The notes below the pieces were generated by a model, which did not search any database, was not told the origin of the DNA, and was given only the letters and a program-made list of their open reading frames with translations. Below are positions 1 through 4,810 of a stretch of DNA of 5,994 bases, in pieces. The position numbers and the translations under genes are program-made. How positions within the stretch are numbered: the first letter of the stretch is position 1; each line of letters starts with the position of its first letter. This DNA comes from Anaerolineaceae bacterium. Lineage in GTDB: Bacteria > Chloroflexota > Anaerolineae > JAAYZQ01. Location: contig JAAYZQ010000390.1 of NCBI GenBank assembly GCA_012514775.1, forward strand, positions 1-5,994. The letters are read 5' to 3'.

Positions 1-44
1 AGGGTGTTCAGGGCCCGCTTCCGGACCAAGAGATTCTGTTGCAT
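1..44 (-). CDS. Start of an unidentified gene, cut by the left window edge
   Basis: Only the first 14 complete codons are present. Reading down from an ATG at 44-42 the product begins MQQNLLVRKRALNT and is still open at base 1. The start is chosen because a full GGAGGAG Shine-Dalgarno sequence (55-49) lies four bases upstream, the best ribosome binding site in the window together with that of the STAS gene. The stretch is basic (R, K, R within four residues) and too short to assign to a family. It has the same orientation as all other genes, but a gap of 187 bases separates it from the Nudix gene, so it may have its own promoter. That a gene begins here is well supported by the start signal; its identity is unknown. 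Confidence 0.6.
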   Translation of the reverse strand, partial: MQQNLLVRKRALNT

Positions 45-48
45 GCTA

Positions 49-55
49 CTCCTCC
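49..55 (-). promoter_or_regulatory. Ribosome binding site of the left-edge gene
   Basis: GGAGGAG on the minus strand with a four-base spacer (TAGC) before ATG at 44-42. It is a near-perfect match to the 16S anti-Shine-Dalgarno complement. It is the main reason for calling a gene at the left edge. Confidence 0.65.
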
Positions 56-77
56 GTGATTGGGTGCCAGGCTCGCC

Positions 78-96
78 TGCGGTGGAGGGCACCGCA
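78..96. repeat. Short perfect inverted repeat in the leader of the left-edge gene
   Basis: Seven-base arms TGCGGTG and CACCGCA (78-84 and 90-96) flank a five-base loop, giving a perfect GC-rich stem. It lies between the candidate -10 (113-118) and the ribosome binding site (49-55), so it would be in the 5' leader RNA of the left-edge gene. No T-run follows on either strand, so it is not a standard intrinsic terminator. Bases 63-68 (ggtgcc) can pair instead with 88-93 (ggcacc), which would exclude this stem. Function unknown. Confidence 0.4.
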
Positions 97-112
97 CCCG
101 ATTCTGCGGGCG

Positions 113-118
113 ATTCTA
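113..118 (-). promoter_or_regulatory. Possible extended -10 promoter element for the left-edge gene
   Basis: On the minus strand TAGAAT (five of six bases of TATAAT) is preceded by TG and one base, giving TGATAGAAT, the extended -10 pattern. No good -35 hexamer is seen 16-18 bases upstream. Transcription from here would give a leader of roughly 60 bases before the ATG at 44. Without a -35 box this is a tentative call. Confidence 0.3.
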
Positions 119-128
119 TCACCAGGGG

Positions 129-169
129 CGCGCCGTTGCCTGACGCCAGGCCAGCGCAAGGCCGGCGCG
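129..169. repeat. Nested inverted repeat downstream of the Nudix gene
   Basis: Outer arms 129-135 (cgcgccg) and 163-169 (cggcgcg) are perfectly complementary over seven bases. Inside them 138-142 (gcctg) and 147-151 (caggc) form a second stem of five pairs with a four-base loop. The structure starts about 60 bases past the Nudix stop codon. It could help end or stabilise the operon transcript, but no U-tract follows on the minus strand, so I do not call it a rho-independent terminator. Self-complementarity is common in DNA this GC-rich, so chance is possible. Confidence 0.35.
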
Positions 170-231
170 TGGGACGGTGGGTATGGCCGCGGGCGGAGTA
201 CGGCAGGGCAACAGCCTGGCGAACTTGCCGA

Positions 232-828
232 TCAGGAAATGAGGTCGAGGAAACCTCTGAGCGTGCGGGCCGTCGCTCCCCAGATGGTGTAGATGCGGTC
301 GCCCTCCCGATAGTCCCAGAAGAGCAGCTCGTAGATCTGACCTTCGTGCTCGCGTTCCTCCATGCGCACGTGGGTTGGCTCCAGGAGGAAGGAAAGGGGA
401 ACTTCGACGACAGCCTCGACCTCGATCTCGCTGATGCGGTAGGCAAAGGGATGGGGAATAACGCCCACAAAGGGGGTGACGACAAAGTGGGTGATGGTCG
501 GAAAGTCGTCCAGCGCGCCCAGGATCTCCACGGCCTCGGGGGGCACGCCGATCTCTTCGTGGGTTTCGCGCAACGCGGTATCCAGCAGGTCGTTGTCGTG
601 GGCCTCGCAGGCACCGCCCGGAAACGAGATCTGGCCGCGGTGGTGCTCGACATGGTCCGTGCGCTGCGTGACGGCCACGTGCCACTCTCCGCCCTTCCAG
701 AGGAGAGGCAGCAACACGGCGGCACAGCGCAGCGTGGGATCGGCGATGCGAAGGCGGTGACGGCCCGCGAGGATCGCCCGGACGCGGGACTTGAAGGCCC
801 GGGGATCGTTCAGGTCGGATACCGTCAT
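232..828 (-). CDS. Nudix hydrolase, CoA pyrophosphatase type (NudL/UPF0035-like)
   Basis: A complete 198-residue cytoplasmic enzyme, close in length to Escherichia coli NudL (about 190). Family knowledge predicts cleavage of the pyrophosphate of coenzyme A or acyl-CoA to 3',5'-ADP and a phosphopantetheine product, using Mg2+ or Mn2+. Residues 55-72 carry the UPF0035 signature (QRT, then HHRGQISFPGG) found upstream of the Nudix box in CoA-specific members. The Nudix box continues to RETHEEIGV at 87-95, with the catalytic glutamates in REx2EE. The C-terminal WGATARTLRGFLDLI is also typical. The ATG at 828 is 22 bases after the phosphatase stop with only a weak GAGAG/GGAG ribosome binding site, so the gene is probably read from the same mRNA. 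Its link to the signalling genes may be only positional. The Nudix fold is near certain and CoA specificity likely. Confidence 0.9.
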   Translation of the reverse strand: MTVSDLNDPRAFKSRVRAILAGRHRLRIADPTLRCAAVLLPLLWKGGEWHVAVTQRTDHVEHHRGQISFPGGACEAHDNDLLDTALRETHEEIGVPPEAVEILGALDDFPTITHFVVTPFVGVIPHPFAYRISEIEVEAVVEVPLSFLLEPTHVRMEEREHEGQIYELLFWDYREGDRIYTIWGATARTLRGFLDLIS

Positions 829-850
829 CTCTCGATCTGTGCTCCGGTCC

Positions 851-3800
851 TCATCCGGCCGCCGGCCTGCGCTTGGCGATGAGAAGCGTCAGGTCGTCGT
901 ACTGGGCGGCGGCCCCGGCAAAAGTGTCGACGGCCTCTTCGATGGCCTGAGCCACGTCGCCCGCGGGCTGGTGGCGGTGGGCCCGCACGATCTCGGCCAA
1001 CCGGTCCCGGCCAAAGGTACGGTGCCCGCCGTCCATGGCGTCGGTCACGCCGTCGGTGTAAATCACCAGCAGGTCGCCGGGCTCCACCTGAACCCGCCGC
1101 TCCTCAAAGACGACGTCGGGCAACACACCCATGGCCATACCCGGTGCGCGGAGCTGCTCAACCTGGCCGCTGGCGGCCCGGACCAGCAGCGCTGGCACGT
1201 GGCCGGCCGTAGCGTAGGCGACCTCGCTCGACGCCGAGTCCAGGATGGCGTAGAACAGGGTCACGAAAAGGTCCGTGCGGGCATCGGCGACGATGAGGTC
1301 GTTGGCCCGGGCCAGGGCAAGGGCCGGCGGGCGCCCGTCGATGGCCACAGTGCGCACCAAGGTGCGCGACAGGGCCATGAACAGCGCGGCGGGAACGCCC
1401 TTGTCGGCCACGTCGGCCACCACCAGGCCCAGGCGCTGGCTGCCGGCCCCGTCTCGTGGCCCGTTGGCCGGGAGCGGGATAAAGTCGTAAAAGTCGCCCC
1501 CCACCTGGCGCGCCGAGCGCCAGACGGCGGCCAGCTCCCAGCCGGGCACAGGCGGGCAGCAATCGGGCAAAAAGCTGGTCTGGATGCGGCGCGCCACCTC
1601 CAGCTCCTGCCGGATGCGATCCTGTTCGGCGGACTCTTCCAGGAGGCGATGGTTCTCGACAGCCAGGGCCGCCTGCCCGGCAATGCCGCTCAGGATGCTC
1701 AGCCAGCGCTGGGTAAAGTGGGCCGTCGCCCCGGCATAGTCCACGGCCATGAGCCCCAGCAGCTCACCCTTGGTCTTCAGAGGCAAGGCCAGGACCGCCT
1801 CGCGGCCGAGGGCAACGGCGAGGGGTGAAGATGAGGCAATCTCCTGGAGCGACACCATGGACTCGCCCGCGAGCAGGGGTAGCACGACGGGATCGTCCCT
1901 GCCCAGGCGCAGTGCCTGAAAGGCCTCGTGGGCCTCGCCCCTCAGCCCATGCTGCTGCGATGGCAGGTAGGCCGCCGCATCCTCCTCCCACAGCAGGAAG
2001 GCACTGGCCTCCACACCCAGGAGGATAGGCGTGAGGCGCACGATGGTCGCCAGGGTATTGTCCAGGTCGGTGGATTGGTGGACAGCCTCGGCCACCTGCA
2101 GCAGAGCCATGGAGACGTAGGCCTCTTCCTGCTGAGACTGCACCAGCCGCGCCGTTTGCAGCACCATGGCAGCTTGATTAGCAATGCCGCTCAGCATGTT
2201 GATGCTGCGCTCGTCGAAATGATGTGTCCGTCCGGCATAGTCGACCATCATGACGCCCAGGAGCTCGCCCTGCGCCGACAGCGGCAGCAGGAGCACCTCG
2301 CAGGCATTCAGGGCCTCGGGCAGGGGCAGCAGGGCCTGCTGCTCGTCGGCGCGGACGAGGAGCGGGTTCCTGTCCATGCTCACCAGGTCAAGGGCAGGGA
2401 CACTCCCCCTGGGAAAGGCCATCGACTCAAAGAGCTCTCGCTGCTCGGGGCTCAAGCCGTGGGTCTGGGCGGGCCGGAACGACTCGGCCGCCGGCTCCCA
2501 GAGGAGGATGGCGCAGCGGTCCACGCCGGCCAGGAGCGGTGTAAGGCGCACGATGGTCGTCAAGACGGCATCCATCTCGTCCACCTGGCCCATGGCGTCG
2601 GCCACCTGGAGAAGGGCCGTGGCCAGCCATGCCTGCTGCTGCTCGGCGGCGTAAAGGCGGGCTTCCTGGATGGCAATGGCCACCTGCACGCCCAGGGTCT
2701 CCAGGATAAATAGGTCATCCGGGCCAAAGGCGGCGTCCTGATTGCTCTGCACGTCCAGGACTCCCACCAGCTCGTTTTCCAGGAGGAGGGGCACAGCCAG
2801 CTCGGAGCGCGTCTCTTCCAGGGCATCGATGGCGCGGTAGCGAGTGTCGGCCGACACGTCGTTCACCATGACGGGCTCGCCATGGGCTGCCACCCAGCCG
2901 ACCAGCCCCTGGCCCCAGGCCACGTCCACCCGCACCGCATGGTCGCCGGCGCCTGCCCCGGCCTGGAAGGTGATGGCCTCGCGGGCGGGGTCGGCTGCAA
3001 AAATCGCCACGTGATAGTAGCCAAAGCCGCTGCGGATCAGGCGCACGACGCGTTCGAACAGCTCGTTCAGCTCCAGGGTGGCGGTGACCTGCCGGCTCAC
3101 CTCGCCAATGGTCGCCAGTTGGCGTGCGCGCTTGCGTTCCTGCTCATAGACCCGCGCCTTTTGCAGGGCCAGGGCCGCCTGGTTGGCCATGGCCGACAGC
3201 ACCCGCAGCTCACCCTCGCCATACGCGCCCGGCCGGAACGACTGGACCGACATGGTGCCGATCACCTGCTCGCCCGCGACGAGGGGCACGTATAGGGCCG
3301 ACCGGGGCGGGTCGTCCGAGACGTAAGCCGGGCGGGCGGGCAGCGATTCCATGTCGCGGGCAAAATCGCGTACCAGGAGCGGACGCTTGGTCTCCCGCAG
3401 CCAGTTGACCAGCCCCACGCCGGGGCTCATCTGGAAGGTCTGCGGAGCGACGGGTTCCCCGTCGTGCATCCACAGGCGAAGGGTGTAGGTGTCGCCCTCG
3501 AATAGGCCCAGGTGAAAGATGGTCGCGTCGGCCACGCGCTGGGCGCCCTCGTACATCAGGCGCGCAATCTCGTCAACGTCCAGCTCGGCCTCGGCAATGG
3601 TCCGGCCCGCCGCCTCTATGGTCGACAGCTCGGCCACGCGCTGCAGGAGGGAGGCCCGCACGCCGGCCCAGCGCCAGGCAAGAAATCCGACGGCGGCGAC
3701 CGCCAGGATGGCGAGGGCCGGGGCCGCCCATTCGGGCTGCGCCAGGAGCAGGACGACGACGAGGACAACGGCGGCGGCCAACCCCAGGGCCACCGGATAG

Positions 3801-3877
3801 GGGGACTGAAGCCAGGGACGAGGGGAGGGTGAATCCGGGGAACGGCCCTCCCCGGGGCTCACACCATTATCCCTCAC
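851..3877 (-). CDS. Membrane-anchored serine phosphatase with four GAF domains and a SpoIIE/PP2C domain (RsbU/RsbP-like)
   Basis: A 1008-residue sensor phosphatase. Two hydrophobic segments at about 27-46 and 50-70 form a membrane hairpin, leaving the rest in the cytoplasm. Four GAF domains follow at roughly 95-245, 265-408, 416-580 and 586-748, joined by helical linkers. The SpoIIE-type PP2C domain spans about 765-1002, with GGDFYD (793-798, metal ligand D795), ADVADKGVPAALFMA (821-835, D822), AGH (891-893), YTDGVTD (940-946, D942) and QYDDLT (992-997). Expected role: dephosphorylate the STAS protein and so free the kinase's target, in response to signals bound by the GAF domains; their ligands cannot be read from sequence. 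GTG at 3877 overlaps the kinase gene by 11 bases. A GTG at 3862, behind GAGGG, is an equally possible start and would remove five residues. No HAMP, PAS or histidine-kinase domain is seen. Confidence 0.93.
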   Translation of the reverse strand: MRDNGVSPGEGRSPDSPSPRPWLQSPYPVALGLAAAVVLVVVLLLAQPEWAAPALAILAVAAVGFLAWRWAGVRASLLQRVAELSTIEAAGRTIAEAELDVDEIARLMYEGAQRVADATIFHLGLFEGDTYTLRLWMHDGEPVAPQTFQMSPGVGLVNWLRETKRPLLVRDFARDMESLPARPAYVSDDPPRSALYVPLVAGEQVIGTMSVQSFRPGAYGEGELRVLSAMANQAALALQKARVYEQERKRARQLATIGEVSRQVTATLELNELFERVVRLIRSGFGYYHVAIFAADPAREAITFQAGAGAGDHAVRVDVAWGQGLVGWVAAHGEPVMVNDVSADTRYRAIDALEETRSELAVPLLLENELVGVLDVQSNQDAAFGPDDLFILETLGVQVAIAIQEARLYAAEQQQAWLATALLQVADAMGQVDEMDAVLTTIVRLTPLLAGVDRCAILLWEPAAESFRPAQTHGLSPEQRELFESMAFPRGSVPALDLVSMDRNPLLVRADEQQALLPLPEALNACEVLLLPLSAQGELLGVMMVDYAGRTHHFDERSINMLSGIANQAAMVLQTARLVQSQQEEAYVSMALLQVAEAVHQSTDLDNTLATIVRLTPILLGVEASAFLLWEEDAAAYLPSQQHGLRGEAHEAFQALRLGRDDPVVLPLLAGESMVSLQEIASSSPLAVALGREAVLALPLKTKGELLGLMAVDYAGATAHFTQRWLSILSGIAGQAALAVENHRLLEESAEQDRIRQELEVARRIQTSFLPDCCPPVPGWELAAVWRSARQVGGDFYDFIPLPANGPRDGAGSQRLGLVVADVADKGVPAALFMALSRTLVRTVAIDGRPPALALARANDLIVADARTDLFVTLFYAILDSASSEVAYATAGHVPALLVRAASGQVEQLRAPGMAMGVLPDVVFEERRVQVEPGDLLVIYTDGVTDAMDGGHRTFGRDRLAEIVRAHRHQPAGDVAQAIEEAVDTFAGAAAQYDDLTLLIAKRRPAAG
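1628..2632 (-). repeat. Tandem duplication encoding GAF domains 3 and 4
   Basis: Residues 416-583 and 586-750 of the phosphatase align along their length; over the first 46 positions I count 26 identities, including the shared blocks ALLQVA, TIVRLTP and LLWE. The DNA still shows shared tracts: aggcgcacgatggtcg (16 bases) at 2034-2049 and 2544-2559, offset 510 bases or exactly 170 codons, and gcaatgccgctcag (14 bases) at 1680-1693 and 2181-2194, offset 501 bases, the change fitting three codons of indel. GAF domains 1 and 2 are not visibly this close to each other or to the pair. Confidence 0.8.
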
Positions 3878-4316
3878 TCGGCAGCCTCTTGATCATGACG
3901 AGCTCGTTGCCCCGCTCGGCGTCAAAGGTGAACTGGACCGAGTCCATCATCTGCCGGACGAGGAACAGGCCAAGGCCGCCCAGGTTGCGTTCCTCCAGCG
4001 GCGCCCCCACGTCGGGCACCTCCACCCCGTCGGGGTCAAAGCCCTGGCCCCAATCGCGGACGCGGATGGTAAAGGTGCCGTCACCCATGGAACAGACCAG
4101 CTCCATGTCACCCGATTCCACATCCCGGTAGGCATGTTCCACCACGTTGGCGCAGGCCTCGTCGACCGCCAGTTGGATCTGGTAGAGCAGATGATCCTCG
4201 AGGCCCGCGGCCCGGGCGATGGCAGCCACGCATTCGGTGGCCACCGGCACATTTTCGAGCACGGCCCTCAACCTGAGCTTGGCCAGGTACCGTGCCGGCA
4301 ATCGTCCTTTGTCCAT
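3867..4316 (-). CDS. Anti-sigma factor / serine-protein kinase, HATPase_c (RsbW/SpoIIAB-like)
   Basis: A 149-residue cytoplasmic protein of the GHKL ATPase fold, the usual size for RsbW/SpoIIAB. Family role: bind and hold a sigma factor (or other target), and phosphorylate its STAS antagonist on serine. The ATP site looks intact: N box LAVDEACANVVEHAY (E53, N57), G1 box DWGQGFDP (D88, G90, G92), and a glycine-rich GGLGLFLVRQMMD starting at 113. The C-terminal ELVMIKRL strand is typical. I chose the ATG at 4316, which has GGTGGAT five bases or so upstream; a GTG at 4325 would add three residues and has a poorer site. The stop overlaps the phosphatase start by 11 bases, indicating translational coupling. 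A strong terminator lies just upstream (4338-4376), so expression probably depends on read-through or an unseen promoter. Confidence 0.92.
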   Translation of the reverse strand: MDKGRLPARYLAKLRLRAVLENVPVATECVAAIARAAGLEDHLLYQIQLAVDEACANVVEHAYRDVESGDMELVCSMGDGTFTIRVRDWGQGFDPDGVEVPDVGAPLEERNLGGLGLFLVRQMMDSVQFTFDAERGNELVMIKRLPSEG

Positions 4317-4337
4317 CGGATCCACCAGTTCCAGGTG

Positions 4338-4376
4338 AAAAAAGGCCGCCGTCCGTCCCTGGGGACACGGCGGCCT
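4338..4376 (-). terminator. Strong intrinsic terminator between the STAS and kinase genes
   Basis: On the minus strand a ten-base stem (AGGCCGCCGT, 4376-4367, pairing with 4352-4343) is extended, after a two-base bulge at 4353-4354, by GTCC/GGAC pairs around a small loop. It is followed directly by six T residues (4343-4338). This is the standard rho-independent form and is directional: on the plus strand no T-run follows. It starts 18 bases past the STAS stop codon and ends 21 bases before the kinase ATG, so it would stop or reduce transcription into the kinase-phosphatase-Nudix genes. Confidence 0.88.
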
Positions 4377-4394
4377 GGACTGCGACCGAGAAGG

Positions 4395-4733
4395 TTAGAA
4401 ACTCCCCACCGCGTGTAGATCGTCCTCGTAGAAGCGAAATAGGCGATCGAAACCGACGAGATCGAAGCTCTCCTTGAGCTGGGGCTTGATCTCGGAAATG
4501 ACCACGTCACCTGCGGGTACCATCTTGCGCACCTTCATCAGCGCCGACAGCAGGGCCTTCAAGCCGGCGCTGCTGATGAACTCGACCTCGCACAGGTTGA
4601 CGACGATGTTTTTCTGGCCCGCCTTGATGAGCCCCAGCAATACGTTCTCCAGCTCGGGCGCCGTCGAGCTGTCCACCCGGCCGGACACGGTGACGACCTC
4701 GCAGCGCTTCATCTCCTCGGTCTTGATCTCCAT
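4395..4733 (-). CDS. STAS-domain anti-anti-sigma factor (RsbV/SpoIIAA-like)
   Basis: A 112-residue single-domain cytoplasmic STAS protein, the usual length for the family. In its unphosphorylated form it should bind the kinase encoded next and release that kinase's target; phosphorylation on serine should block this. Visible features: the N-terminal strand VVTVSGRVDSSTAPELE (13-29) and the core NLCEVEFISSAGLKALL (46-62), in which the tandem serines S54/S55 mark the phosphorylation site. The position before them is Ile rather than the Asp of SpoIIAA, a common variant. The ATG at 4733 is preferred because GGAGGAG lies five bases upstream; an in-frame TTG at 4769 would place this ribosome binding site inside the coding region. 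The gene has its own promoter (4782-4809) and is followed by a strong terminator. Confidence 0.94.
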   Translation of the reverse strand: MEIKTEEMKRCEVVTVSGRVDSSTAPELENVLLGLIKAGQKNIVVNLCEVEFISSAGLKALLSALMKVRKMVPAGDVVISEIKPQLKESFDLVGFDRLFRFYEDDLHAVGSF

Positions 4734-4738
4734 CACTT

Positions 4739-4745
4739 CTCCTCC
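4739..4745 (-). promoter_or_regulatory. Ribosome binding site of the STAS gene, deciding its start
   Basis: GGAGGAG on the minus strand with a five-base spacer before ATG at 4733-4731. It is near the ideal consensus and much stronger than the sites of the kinase, phosphatase or Nudix genes, which fits higher translation of the STAS protein. Confidence 0.75.
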
Positions 4746-4778
4746 ATGAATTCGCGAGCAATTCGGCAAACGCCCGGA

Positions 4779-4794
4779 GGTATTGTACCATACC
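4779..4794. promoter_or_regulatory. Near-palindrome over the -10 of the STAS promoter, possible operator
   Basis: ggtattgtaccatacc is a 16-base palindrome with seven of eight positions symmetric. It fully covers the -10 hexamer and its TG extension, so a dimeric regulator bound here would block RNA polymerase. No second copy was noticed in the window, and a match of this length around an AT-rich -10 could be chance. Confidence 0.35.
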
Positions 4795-4809
4795 TGGCAT
4801 GGAATGCAA
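4782..4809 (-). promoter_or_regulatory. Housekeeping-type promoter for the STAS gene
   Basis: On the minus strand the -10 is TACAAT (4787-4782, five of six consensus bases) preceded by TG and one base, making an extended -10. A weaker -35, TTGCAT (4809-4804), lies 16 bases upstream. Transcription would begin near 4775, giving a leader of about 40 bases. The -35 begins one base after the last base of the upstream gene's stop codon, and no terminator separates the two, so read-through from the ligase gene is also possible. Confidence 0.6.
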
Positions 4810-4810
4810 G

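Noticed and set aside
129..169. Nested inverted repeat as a rho-independent terminator for the Nudix operon
   Set aside because: The stem is good but no T-run follows on the minus strand, so it is kept only as an inverted repeat.
4..882. Long plus-strand open frame (292 residues) across the left end
   Set aside because: It runs antisense to the Nudix gene, whose minus-strand product has a full family signature. The plus-strand product shows no recognisable domain, and long antisense frames are expected at this GC content.
791..1828. Plus-strand open frame of 345 residues opposite the phosphatase
   Set aside because: It lies wholly antisense to conserved SpoIIE/PP2C and GAF4 coding sequence; its product is rich in Gly, His, Gln and Arg with no domain pattern.
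2034..2559. Sixteen-base exact direct repeat as a mobile-element or CRISPR-type repeat
   Set aside because: Both copies fall at the same codon position of homologous GAF domains (offset exactly 170 codons), so gene-internal duplication explains them.
1928..2713. Plus-strand open frame of 261 residues opposite GAF3 and GAF4
   Set aside because: It is antisense to clear GAF coding and low in complexity (many Gln, Gly, His, Leu); it looks like a codon-bias shadow.
4748..4764. Small inverted repeat gaatt/aattc with a seven-base spacer in the STAS leader
   Set aside because: The five-base AT-rich stem is weak, and it is not placed to hide the ribosome binding site fully; probably chance.
4734..4769. 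Upstream TTG start for the STAS protein (12 extra residues)
   Set aside because: The ATG at 4733 has an ideal GGAGGAG five bases upstream and gives the normal family length; the extension would lie over the ribosome binding site and leader.
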